Assembly: GCF_024323335.1 (NCBI RefSeq)
Contig: NC_066582.1
Span: forward strand, 89,028,944 to 89,092,943
Source of the DNA: Lathyrus oleraceus
Lineage: Eukaryota; Streptophyta; Magnoliopsida; Fabales; Fabaceae
Direction: 5' to 3'
Length of the DNA: 64,000 nucleotides
Shown: piece after piece, positions 12,657-24,522 of the stretch
Position numbering within the stretch: the stretch's first letter is position 1
Layout of the letters: the number at the start of each line of letters is the position of its first letter
Notes under the pieces: model-generated
The model's database searches: none
What the model saw: the letters and a program-made list of their open reading frames with translations, nothing else
Told to the model about the DNA's origin: nothing
Program-made: the position numbers and the translations under genes

Positions 12657-13013
12657 CACTGCCTACGTATCTCACCTGAGTATGAGAATCAGAGTCTTCG
12701 TAGCTCAGATACCTATGGGAGAAAGAGAAGTGTGCTCGTTAAGACATCGCGTCTTATGCCTACGTATCTCATCTGAAATGAGAATCAGAGCAAAACGTAG
12801 TTCAGCTAACTACGGGAACAAGGGTCTCGATTGCAACTAGGGCAAGAGAAAGGGAAGGTCCCGATCGCAACGAGGGCGAGAGAAAAGAATTGCAACAAGG
12901 GCAAAAGCAAGCAAGGATTAGTTGTTAGTCGTCAGTCAAACTTGGCAAGACATCGCATCTCGTGCCTACGTATCTCATCTGAACATGAGAATCAGAGTTG
13001 TCATAGTTCGGCT
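12657..13013 (-). repeat. Three copies of the GAACTACG...TACGTAGGCA stem-loop in M LTR
   Basis: On the minus strand the modules occupy about 12706-12660, 12803-12757 and 13013-12963. Inner stems are CTCA/TGAG, CTCAT/ATGAG and TCTCAT/ATGAGA. The outer pairing CTACG/CGTAG is kept, with a wobble in the third copy. The copy nearest the LTR end lies about 355 bases from it, as in S and P. Confidence 0.8.
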
Positions 13014-16000
13014 AACTAGGGGTTAAGGATTGCCATCTGAACATGGACTTACAAAAGATGACACCAGCTATGTCAAAGGAAAGTGGGCAATGTGTTCAAC
13101 GTCCTAGTAGTAGGTGTCGCAGCTCGCTGAATCGAGTCTTAGGCAGTTACCTCTTTGCAATAGAACAGACTGACATGCCACAAGATCAGAGACGCACGGA
13201 AGGTCTAAAAGTGGGGAAGCTCTTCCCTAGAGTTGTCATGCAATGTGGACCTATGTGTTAGGATTTACAGAGGGGAACATCTACCTAATGTTAGCATGCA
13301 AAGAATAAGGGAATTCTACCTATGTTATCATACAAAGGATAAGGGAATTCTACCTATGTTATCATACAAAGGGTTCTACCTAATGGGTGCTACCTAAACG
13401 GAACAAGAGACGACGGGCGGAGCAAGGAGAGGAGCCACGGATAAAGGTAGATGGCGATGCCTGAGGCAATCAACTTACAGGTAGATAGCGATGCCTGAGG
13501 TGATCGACTTACAAGAGGATGGATGAATACGTGCTGGTTCTGTTAAGTTTTGAAAATGATTACTCGACGTTGGATCGAGCTTTTGATCTTGTTTTGAAAT
13601 GATTATCGGATGTTCGTTTTAATTCTTGTATTAACAGATGAATAAAGAATGAAATAATTAATATTATACACTTTATGGGAGAGGGGTACATTTGTTACGA
13701 ATGGGGATGGTTCATGGCAATCAAACAATAAGAATATATGCCTCAATCATCATACAAGTAGGCAACAGTTATCAATCAAATCAGATAAGTAAACAGGTAT
13801 ATAATCAAATCAAAGAATCAAAGAATCAAAGAATGAAATAATGGAGCATTAAACAAGGCATGGGAAGTATGAACATGTTAAACAGTCAAGCAATAGTAAG
13901 CATGGATGAAAGAAACAAGTGTAACAGATAATAGATGAATCAGACAGATGAAAAGATGCACAAAAAGGGTCCACTGAAATAATTAAATCAAGAAATGAGG
14001 TAAGGATCAGATAAAATCAAGATAAAAGGCCTCTAATACATGGCATATGTGATGAACAAGGGAGGATCAAAAGATCTCTTCAATTGCCATAAGCAATCCC
14101 TAAATCAAACATTGATCATAAAGAAGTCAACTGGAAATTCGAGCCAACTTAATAAATATCAAATAAATAGCAAATTAATCAAGAAAATTATGGAAAATTA
14201 AACTAAGTAAGGTGGGGTCAGGACATCATCATCCCCCAAAAAGCTTTTAAAAATAATGAAAATTAGTACATGAATTAATTGAAATAAAACAGAAGTCAAA
14301 CCAAAAGTCAATCAACAAAACTAGGTTAAAATTAAATCAAGAATAAATTAAAAGGTGAAATAAAAATCCAAGAAAAAGTCAAGTTGACCATGGGGCAGTG
14401 GTCAACCTTCATCCCAAAAATCAAAAGCTGAAAATAATTTTATGTTATAAAAATAAAATCAAGAATCAAATGTATGCTAAAATGGACCACTTAGAATGAA
14501 TAATTAAAATAAAATATTAATACTAAATAAATGCGAAAATCAAAATTAAATAAAATTAAATAAGGCATCAAGAAATATTGAAAATATTTTTGGATATTTT
14601 TATGAACAAAGAAAATATTTTAAATTAATTAAAATCAAAACAGAAATAAATTAGAAAATAAAAAAAAAGAACATGAAAAAGGGGGGTGTATTAGCATTTT
14701 AATTGAACTGGAAAATACATGATGCGTTGATGGGCCATGCAAGAGGGGTGTCAAAAGCAAACAGCGCAGGCCCACAGTCCAAACCAAACTTAAATCTGGG
14801 AGTGACATAATGAAATAACGTTTTATTAAAAAAAATCATGTGAACATAACATCAATTGGTCATTTTCATTTAAGTCGCTACAAGACAAAAACATACGGAT
14901 GGCCAGGATTAAAACGGAGACGCTGGATCTAATGGCTCTCAAGATGACACGCGGTCATCTTCTTCATTGAGCCAAACCCTAGCCATGTTCATGCAGAAAA
15001 CGCAGAAATGCAGTGTGTTTTTTCCAACTTCAACACAAAAATACGAACCCTATAGTGCATCAAAAATCATGAAATAAAACCCAGATCTCAAGTACAAAAT
15101 GCAAGGATTAACATGGTAACTTATTTTAGGTGAAATGGTAGCTTATTCATGGAGAAAAGTTGACAATAAAGTGTCAACATGAACACGGGCATGAACAGAA
15201 AATCAACAACATAAATCAACACCATGAACCATGCCTCGTACTGAGGACTTCAAAAGCAAGCATAAGCATATGATTAGCATGGTAATGAGCATGATAATGA
15301 GCATAGATATATCAATAAATGGCTATGGAAGAGGAACAAAAGAGTTACCTAGTGGAAGTCTAGTCCACTGCTTCTTGGTTATGGAGAGGCTAGAAGAGAA
15401 TGCTGCTTTCTTGGTGCTTCAAGAACTTCACTTCAAGAACTTGCTGAGAAATGAAATCTGACTTCTAATGAACCTTGCCTTTGCTTGCTCAAAATCCAAT
15501 GGCATCCTTTCATGTTTAGGGTTTTTTAGCTTTAAGTATGGTGGGTCAAACTCCTTAATGGGCTCTGAAATAATGTTTGGCCATGAGGTGAGCAAATGAT
15601 GCAAGTTGGTTGCAATTGGTGAGGTGCACTAGAAATTGGAAAGAGGGCACGTGAGATGCTGTTTGACAAGGTTTTGTGTGACAAAAAACAACAATGTTTC
15701 TTATTTTGGCAAAATTCTAAGTGAATGGAAATATGCTGCATAGCCAAATAAGGTAAGCAAAACAATGGCTTGGTTTGTGCAGCATGGCTGGTTTGGTTTG
15801 GCAAGCAAGCAAGAAACCAATTCAAGATGGTGACTTTGTGGCAACATAACTTGATGAGCAAACCACCAATTGATGAGATAATGCAAACAGTAGAAAGATA
15901 TCATGGAGTATGGCATGTTTCGTGTTGAGCATGGGTGGAAATAATGAGTGGAAGAAGATGAAAAAAGGCCTCAAGTTCATGTCACACCATTGCAAGATTG

Positions 16001-16912
16001 GTTGGGCAAGTTAGGCATAAAATCTGCCTAGAAATTTCAAGTCATGGTGCCAACTTTAAGTGAGTGTATCTCTCAAACCATGGATCCAAATGAGATGACT
16101 CCAAAGGGAGGTGAAAGAGGACATGACAAGGTATAATTGTTGTGAAGAAAATATTTTCAATTGGTGCCTTGAAGTTCAAGAAAACTGGCCAAGAAGTTTT
16201 GACAAACTTTAAAGATTTTTAGACTTAGAAATTTTTCTAAGTGTCCTAAAAATATGCCCTACTTTCACCAAGCATAACTTTCTCAATTTTGATCCAAATG
16301 GAGCAAACTTTATATTTATAGAAAGCTTGGAACAAGAGGAACAACTTTCATGTTGGAGAAAATTTTAAATGGAGCTTTTATCTTGATAGAAAATGGGCTT
16401 AAAGTGAGTGCAAAAATCATAAAAACTTGCCCAAAATGGAAAGTCAACCATTTCCAAATTAAGTAACTTTTCCAATTCCTGATTAAATGATGAATCCATG
16501 ATCCAACCTTGATCAAATTTCACATGTAGGCTCCCCTAGGCATGAATTTTGAGATTCCAATCTCAAAAAGTCAGAATTTGACTTTTCTGGCCCCACTGTT
16601 GACTTTTCCCAAACTGTCTGATTCCCGATTCCAGTGATCAATTGAAGCACTTCTGGCTCAAATAAAAAGCTAATTTTTTGTATGTAGACCCTTGTGGACA
16701 TATGGAGGACCATGGAAAAGAGTTTCACCCAAAGAATCAGAAATAAACTGATTCTATGCCAAACCTTAATTTTAGGGCAAAATTGATCGGGAACTGATTG
16801 CACTGCTTGCCAATGGATCTTTTTGAGATAATAGTGAGTCCTCCTAGGCCAAGATGCCTCTCCAATCATGATATGGATGAGCTCCTCTACTTCCAACCAA
16901 ACATTGCCTATT

Positions 16913-16917
16913 GCAGG
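16913..16917. repeat. Target-site duplication of S, left copy (GCAGG)
   Basis: GCAGG directly precedes TGTAGCACC. The same five bases directly follow the LTR end at 54212-54216. Confidence 0.88.
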
Positions 16918-18045
16918 TGTAGCACCTCAAATTTGCACCCCCCCCATTTGTACATTCATTTCATTTTAGGTCATTGACATTACACTAACATCACATTAAC
17001 ATAACATTGTCATTGCATATCATGTTGCATCTTATCAGTCAAGACTGGTAGCAAGAGGATTCATCTGTGCAAGAGACCAAGCTTTTCATGAGATGAAGGC
17101 CTTATGGTTGTTCTAGATAGCTTGTGTGAATCAAGGTTCATTTTGAAACAACTTGACCAAAGGCTAGAGGCTCAAAGGCCACAGTGCAGGTCCAAGTCAT
17201 CTAGGACCCATAAAAGTCAACTGCAAGTCAACTAAGGGCTAGGAGGTGGAGAAATGGTTTGAAACACTTCATTCCTGTCCCAAAGAGGTTTATTCATCAT
17301 GTCAAACTCATACCTTGAAGATTTTGAAGCCAGATCAAAAGTTTCCAAAAATGGAAAGTGACCTGTAATTTGAAAGTTTCCAAAAATGGCAAGTTTTTGG
17401 ACCAACTTCAACTCAACTTTCCAACATCAAAGAAGCTTCAAATGAATTTTTGTCCAACATGAAAGTTGAAGATCTTTCTCTCCCATTTCCAAAAAGTCCA
17501 AGATCACGAGCATATGATGAATGGTTAAGGAGTTATGATCAAATCATGGCAAAGTATGCTTGAAACTTCAAATGGCCATATCTTTTGAACCAAAACTCCA
17601 AATTTGGTGCCTCTTTTTCTAAAATGCTTCTCATGTCATGAAGTTTCCAAATCAATCATCACATTGCATAAAATGTTATCACATGATCATTTGCATATCC
17701 ATGCCCATTTTGGAGGGAAATTGCAAAATTTAAAAATGGTGCATTACATGAACTTTTTACCATTGCCAATGTGTTAAGAAAATGATTTTAAGTGCATTTG
17801 AGCTGGTAAGGGTTACTGTTCACGTGTGCATGCTTCACACACCCTCCAATTTGTCATTTTTTGCCATGCACCTTATCTTGATTAATTTTAACTAAACCAT
17901 GCCTAATTTGGATTAAGAATGGATTAGTGAAGCATATATATTCATAATCACAACAGAATTGAAGGGGATTCTGGATCTAGATCTCACAATTTTCTCTCCC
18001 TCCAAAATTTTCTCATAATCAAATTTCAAATTTCTTCAACATAGC
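16918..18045 (+). repeat. Solo LTR S, left piece
   Basis: The first 1.13 kb of the S LTR, with a TATA-like CATATATATTC near 17933. It is broken by O at the target ATAGC (18041-18045). Confidence 0.85.
18041..18045. repeat. Target-site duplication of O, left copy (ATAGC)
   Basis: ATAGC precedes the LTR start TGTAAGACCCC. It is repeated at 50879-50883 after the right LTR. Confidence 0.92.
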
Positions 18046-21000
18046 TGTAAGACCCCAATTTTGTCCCTAAGATCCCTCATGGCATCATATCATACCATAT
18101 CATTGCCTCAAGGATCTTTGTGCACCTTTGCTTCCCTCCTAGTGGGTGGGTTATCTTGTGAGTGTGGTTCTTGATCACCAAGCATGTATTGCATTTGTAT
18201 ATCATTGCTTTTCATTTGTTTACTAACCAAAAGTACAAAAATATTGTCATCTAACCATGTTACTTGCAGATGAAGCAAGCTAAGTCAAAACAGTCAAATC
18301 AGCCATTGAATAGTGGATGGTGGCCATTCTTGAAGAATTTGGGCACCATGGTCATTCATCAAGAGTTCATATAAGTTGTGATATCATTTGGTATCAAGAT
18401 CTCAAGTGGTAGGGGCTTGGAATTCATCAGAACATGGTTCAGTCAACCAAAACCCTAGCAAAGTCAACTGTGGTCAAACTGTGCATTTAATCAGTGATTT
18501 GATGGTGGGAATTGGTTTGAGAGGTCTCATTCATGTCCATACAAGCCTCATATAACATGTCAAACATCCACAGTGAAGAATTTGAGGTCAGATGAAAAGT
18601 TTCCAAAAATAGTAAGTTGACCTGTAATTGGAAATTGCCAAAAATGGAAAGTTCTTCTCCTCAAAATTACTTCATCATACAAGCTTAAAATGAATTTTTG
18701 TCCAACATGAAAGTTGAAGATCTTGTTCTCCCATTTCCAAAAAGTCCAAGAACACTCATTTCTCATGTGTGGTTGGCAAGTTATGATCAAATCATTCTCA
18801 AGAATTTTTGAACTTCAAAGTGAGATAACTTTCAAACCATTTGGCCAAATTGAGTGAGGTTTTTTGCTACAAGTCACATTTGACATGCTCTATCCAAATC
18901 CTTCATCACATTTCACCAAAAATCATCCAATCAAAATGGCCTTTTTCAAGTGCATTGAATTAAAAATGGGAGGGGTGAAAAATTGACTTTCAAATTAAGC
19001 CTTGCCTACACTTTCTACCAATTGCAAATGATCAAAAACCATATTTGGAATATGTTTAGGCCCATTTTCGCACTGTAGCATGCCATGCACATGCAACATG
19101 AGTGATTTCACTAATTGGCCAAAACACCTCCATTGAGCTAATTTCATTTACCATCTTATTAACCAAGTTTAGGCATTGTTAATCAGGGGTATATATTGCA
19201 TATTTCAGACTGAAAACCCTAGCCACAATTTACAAAAACTGAGATCCAAATTTTTCTCTCAAAAATTCTCATTTCTTCACTTGGAATTTTTCTGAAAAAT
19301 CTCCAAAGAACTCGTGCTCTTGTGCATTGGTCCATCATCTACTATCATTTTGGAAGCCTTTGCAAGCATGATACCACAACTGTAGAGCAAAACCAGCACT
19401 GTTACATTGAGCATCCTCACATGGCAGTCGGATTTTTGAGCACTACCAAGCGTTGCTGAGCTAGGATCTTCACTCATTCACTTTCTGGAGCTTGAAGAAA
19501 CTTCTGTTTCAACTCATCACAGCCAGAACACCACGGTTCCCTCACTGTTCTTCACATCAGGTAAAAATTCGAACCATGCCATTGTTAAAATCATGCTATG
19601 CTTCTTGTAGATCCTGTTGCCATGAGTTCATTGAACTTTAAATCGTGAAAAACCATTAAGTATTAAGAGAGAAACACTGATTTAAAGTTTGGTTATCAAA
19701 TGTTGTTTTGCTTATTTCTTCCATGATAGTTTGAATTAGGGTTAATGAATCTTGGATTATTGCTGTGCATTAGAAGACGAACACGTTGGTATTTCATTTT
19801 TTGATTTATGTGGAATTTGTTTGCCTGGAAATTTGGATGAACGCGATGAATTTAAGTTTGAACGCTAGGGTTTCCTCATCCAGAAATGTTTTGATCCATC
19901 CAAACGCATTCTGCATGCTTTTTTGCGTTTTCTGCACATGTACTGGGCCATGTGTCGCCACTGGATTGGCTCGCGTTTCATTTAAATGAAACGCGTCGTT
20001 TTACTTAGAGCCAGACTTCATGTTATTTACGATTCTGCCATTATTTCCATTAAATCCATTATTTCATTTTTGATTTCAATATTTATTTCATTTGGTATGC
20101 CAATCTTAGAAAATTCATAACTCACCCAATTTTAATCCAAATTTGATGCAATTTTTTGTGAAATGCTCCTCATGATCTCTAGTTTTTTATGGTGTTTTTT
20201 CCAGAAATTATGCACGTGTAGATTTTTAAAAATGCCTAGGGTTTGTTCATGTGTGTCCATTTCGTGTACGCCTTGCCATTTTGTTTATGAAATGATGATA
20301 CTTAATCCAATGCCTCTCAAATTTTTTGTGCTTAAACTAGACATGTTCATGGTCATTTTGGTGTAGAGTTTGTGATTTTATCATTGCTGGTTGATGAGAT
20401 ATGATTTTTTGAATAGAGGTGTGACAATTTGTGTCACACCATTCATGTCCAACTTCTTGATTTTTGTTACCATGCTTATTGAACTCAAAATGGTCTGGAT
20501 TCTTGCATGAAGATACTTATGGATGTTGAGAATACATGTGAATGTTTCTGGAATTATTGATGGCATTTCCTATTTGATTGGAATTTTCTCCCCTGTTTGG
20601 TCATTTGTTGATTTTTTGTGATACATGTTTGTATTTGGTTTGTGAAATTCTGGTTATTAATTGGATGGATGTGAAATTTGGCATGAGTAATGTAGACATC
20701 TTGAAGTTTATCATGGCTTTGGTCCCATTCATTTATCATGTTTTGTTTCTGTTTTATGATTAATTGAAGTTGGTGCGTGTTTTGATGCTTTGTATGAGCT
20801 TGCTTGAACTTGCCTTGACTTTTTGAATTTCATTGACCTACTTCCTTTGATCCAAATGAGCTGAAATTTGGTATGCTTATCATGTTGTGGATGATGTTTG
20901 ATCATGAATTATTTGAGGATTTATTGAAATGTTTGTGATTGGATTTGAGTGGAGTCTTTCTGTTGACTTCTTTGAGGTTCTATATGACATGCTTTGACCT

Positions 21001-22082
21001 AATTTGTTTGTGAAATGATAATGATGAATGATATGAATGTGAAACCACTTGGGTTTGTTTCTTAATTGTTTTAACTTGATTTTGGATATCTTTCACTTGC
21101 TTTTTTGGATTTTTTATCTCCTTTTGACCCTAGGCTTGTCCTAGTGGTCTTGTTGCTCATGTTTGAGTTTGGTTTTTTAGGTTAAGAAGCAAATTCTTTA
21201 AGGAGATTAATGCAAGTTGATTGAGTTTGATTGATTGTCATGAACTAACTTGTTTGTTTTGTAGGATGCTTAGCTCATATGCCTTGAGCTTTGTGCTTTG
21301 CACATGAGATGGATTGTGTTGACTGTTGATCCTTATCTTATATTGGTTTTGACTTTGAGTTGTATACTGATTATGTTTGATTGGTTTCAGGTACCATTAG
21401 TTGCTAATAGTTCTTTGAGAACTTGCATTGCTTTGCTTGATAGCATTTGCATTGAGGTATAGCACTTTCTTCTTCATGTAGTCTGGAAGACCTGGCTTGT
21501 TACTTAGCCAGGCAACTGTCTGAAGTCCTCCTTAAGAGGCAATGTTTGTGCTTGTTTACTTTTGTCCCAAGCAGGAAAAGTCCTTTAAATAAGGCAATTG
21601 GTAGAACCCAAGAGATATGTAACCTATCTCCTACTATTCTGTGTGTCACTCACCTTGCTCACACCACATGTGTTGATGCATAGTGAGTAAAAGCCCAAGA
21701 TCAATCGAGTCAATAATCTGTGGAGAGAGTTCCTACTTTCTGAACTCCCACACCTTCTATCATTTGAAGTTCTCCCTGACCAGGGATAAGAGCATGAGGC
21801 ACGCCCCTCATATCCTTTCATCTGCTTCATCTTGGCTCTCAATGTCAAGGTTAAGAGCACCATTAACCCCATTTCAGTTGGCTTCAATGCCTAACCCTTT
21901 GTATGAGCCTAATTGTTTGGTTATAGAGTGTGCTGAATGACTTAGGTTGATTGATTGCTTACTTCATATGCACATGTTTGCTTGTATGATTTGTTCATTT
22001 ATCATCACTAATTGCTCATTAGTGCATGATCATTTCATTTTACTTTGTGACATATCCTTGTTGATTGCCCATTGAGGACAAT

Positions 22083-22460
22083 TGTAAGACCACTCATTGG
22101 CCATTGTTCCTATGATATAGAAGTGAGTATAAGACCATTTCATTGGCCACTCATCTTCTCTTTGCTTGATGCATTTGTTTGTTGTATGTGAGGATGCAAT
22201 TGTAAGTCCATGTAATTTGGCATTTGTTTTCCTATGATCATATGTTGGAGGTTAGAGTAAGCCCAGATAGATTGGCATCTGACATCCAAGTGTTTGCTTT
22301 GATATGTTGGAGATTGGTATAAGCCCAGATAGATTGGCATCCGGTATCCACTTTTTATTTCTTTGTTTAGGAGATTGGTATAAGTCCATAGAGTGGCTTC
22401 TGATATCCAGTTTTGTTTTAGGAGATTGGTATAAGTCCAGTGATTGGCATCCGGTATCCG
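22083..22460 (+). repeat. Degenerate array of TAAGNCCA..ATTGGC motifs in O LTR
   Basis: Seven units share TAAG-N-CCA followed 4-6 bases later by ATTGG(C) or a near match. ATTGG starts at 22096, 22142, 22271, 22333 and 22443; variant units are near 22216 and 22394. The later units are about 62 bp apart. The right LTR has the same array (about 49461-49838). Confidence 0.75.
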
Positions 22461-23091
22461 TTTTTGTTGACTTTCTTCTTTTGTTTGCTTTTGCGTTATT
22501 GCTCATTGCCTATTCCAAAGGACACACTTGAGTCATCTTCTATATGATTTCAAGAGGTGAACCTTCTAGGAAGTTTTACACTCCATTTTCATCCATTCAT
22601 CCCTCTTTATCCTAAACCTTTTCACACATTACTTTCAAAACTTGAGATAAATATTGTGCAAACATCTTCATGCTTTCAAATTAGAAACCTGGACCCTAAG
22701 TCCTTGACTTTTCAAACTCCATTTCATAATACTTCTTTTGAATCAATCTTAATCATACTTTGACCCTCCTTTTGTGAATAATCATAATCAATTAACTTCA
22801 CCCATTCAATTGTTTTGTGGCTTTGTCCATTCTTGTTAAGTTTTCATACATTAGCCATAGGTTTGATTTATCCTAGTTGGTTGATGTTAATCTCACCTAT
22901 TTGTCCTTAGTTGATTGAATTGTAAGTCTTCCTTGCTTATTATAGGGTTAACCCCTCACTAGCAAGTTGAAGCTTTTCTCACATGGTGGACTCGTTGTTT
23001 GTATAAGGTTGAGTTTTCTCCCGTGGATAACGTAAGACCTTAAGGCTTGTGTTTAAAATTGAATCCACTAACTTTTGGAAATCTTTTAGCC

Positions 23092-23134
23092 GAACTACGG
23101 CGTTTCCTTACCTTTGATGGAAGGTACGTAGGCA
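23092..23134 (+). other. Conserved LTR stem-loop, O left LTR
   Basis: GAACTACG (23092-23099), inner stem CCTT (23106-23109) with AAGG (23121-23124), then TACGTAGGCA (23125-23134). The left copy has lost about five bases of the internal spacer that the right LTR (50470-50516) retains. Confidence 0.75.
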
Positions 23135-23502
23135 ACGGGTTCATCCGTTCGAACACAAAAACAATAAAAATTGTATATTCTTTTCTCATCATCCCAATCA
23201 TGTTTGCACAATAAATATTTCAAAACAAATAACATTTTAGTACAACAAGTGTGAAAAGGGCTCCCTAGGGGTACCTAGGACGTTTTGGGTGCCTAACACC
23301 TTCCCATTGCGTAATTTACCCCTTACCCAGACTCTCTGATCTTTTCATTAGTTTTCTATGTGTAAAACTTCTTAGGCTTTTGTTCGCTTTTTAGCCAATC
23401 CTTTGGATAAATAAAAGTGCGGTGGCGACTCGATTCATTGTATGCTTTGCTTTTGATTTAATCAATAAATCATAAAGCGACGAATACACCGCTACAGAAA
23501 AG

Positions 23503-23520
23503 TGGCGACTCTGCTGGGGA
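23503..23520 (+). other. Primer-binding site of O (tRNA-Arg type)
   Basis: TGGCGACTCTGCTGGGGA begins six bases after the LTR end. It is identical to the PBS of M. Confidence 0.9.
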
Positions 23521-24522
23521 AAAACAATCCTTGGTGGTATTGCCTACTTTTCACCCTTGTTGTGCTATATTGTTATTTGTTATTTGACGTATTTTTGTAC
23601 AATTTGGGATAACTGTATTGATTGTAATGTTTGAATTGCTTGATATACAATTGTTGTTTGCTTTGGTGATCTCTGTGAGATGAGTTCTGTACCCGAACTC
23701 GAGTGCGCTCTAGGATAGGAGAATGGCATAGTCTCGTTGACTGGTGTGGAGTATTCCTTAGCCAGTTGACTTGCGAGTCCATTCACTTGGTGGAGGTCAT
23801 GTTGGATTAATAATGCCACACAAGTTATTTGTGGTTAGGCATTATTCTTTCAATCATGTGCCGCAGAAGCCAAGGACCTTAGTTTACCAAGCCCATCTTG
23901 GCCTATTTTTAGGACGTAGTGCGGAGGTCGTTCAGATGTAAGATCTGATGCGATTGTTACGCGATACTACACTCATAAGAGTCTCTCTCGAGAATATTTT
24001 TGGAATACGAGTATTCGCTCCTCCGATAATATCCGAGAGATGGGACGATGATTATGGGAACCTCTGGTAGAACATGTCTGGCAGGTTTAAACCCTAGTAC
24101 ACTCCCTTTGGGTGGTTCTTAACCGAGACTCCATGCTCGTGACTCTCAGTAAACCCATGATTCATGGTTGAGTCGTTCAGACAACCTTAATATCAATGGA
24201 ACCTGGGCGTTGATCAGGTATAAAACCTAAATCCCCCAAAACGGATGGTTGATATTAAGGATGTTCGAGCCGGTTCATGTACCGTTAATATCAATGGAAC
24301 TTGGGTGTCGATAAGGTGAAAACCTAAATCCACCAAAATGGATGATTGATATTAGGGATACAATGAGCTTTCCCATGACCTTTGTTTGGTGTGACTTGTT
24401 TGATCCTTGAGTGTGATTGTTGCATTCATGCATTCATGCATTCATCTGCACTTCATGTCGTCAGAAAAAAAAAAGAAAATTTTCAAGGAACTTAAAAGGG
24501 TTTATTTGCAAAATTTTCAGAC
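23521..24522 (+). other. 5' leader of O with two tandem stem-loops
   Basis: One kilobase without credible coding. At 24185-24260 the arm CCTTAATATCAA is matched 52 bases later by its exact inverse TTGATATTAAGG. A second, slightly decayed copy uses TTAATATCAA (24285-24294) and TTGATATTAG (24346-24355). The repeat period is 98 bp. Confidence 0.8.

Larger units (their letters stand above)
12351..16917 (-). repeat. 5' LTR of element M, main part
   Basis: On the minus strand it ends GCGACA before the PBS. Close to that end are the conserved LTR blocks also seen in N, O, S and P: three copies of the GAACTACG stem-loop (12657-13013), the GTGCTAATACCTTCCC block (near 12525), TTTGGGATAAATAAC, and GGTGGCGACTCT. 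The copy ends at GCAGG (16913-16917), the target duplicated by S. The interior is AT-rich with small tandem repeats near 13300-13500. Short reading frames in it are not supported. Confidence 0.85.
18046..23496 (+). repeat. Left LTR of O (5451 bp)
   Basis: It starts TGTAAGACCCC and ends CGCTACA. A TATA-like run lies at 19190-19196. An array with ATTGG (inverted CCAAT) boxes lies at 22083-22460, the GAACTACG stem-loop at 23092-23134, an ATAAATAAA poly(A)-like box near 23407, and a second PBS-like core TGGCGACTC at 23423-23431. No coding frame in it is credible. Confidence 0.95.

Noticed and set aside
15231..15861. Short frames in the 13.6-16.9 kb region
   Set aside because: They lie inside the M LTR in AT-rich sequence and show no domain; chance frames.
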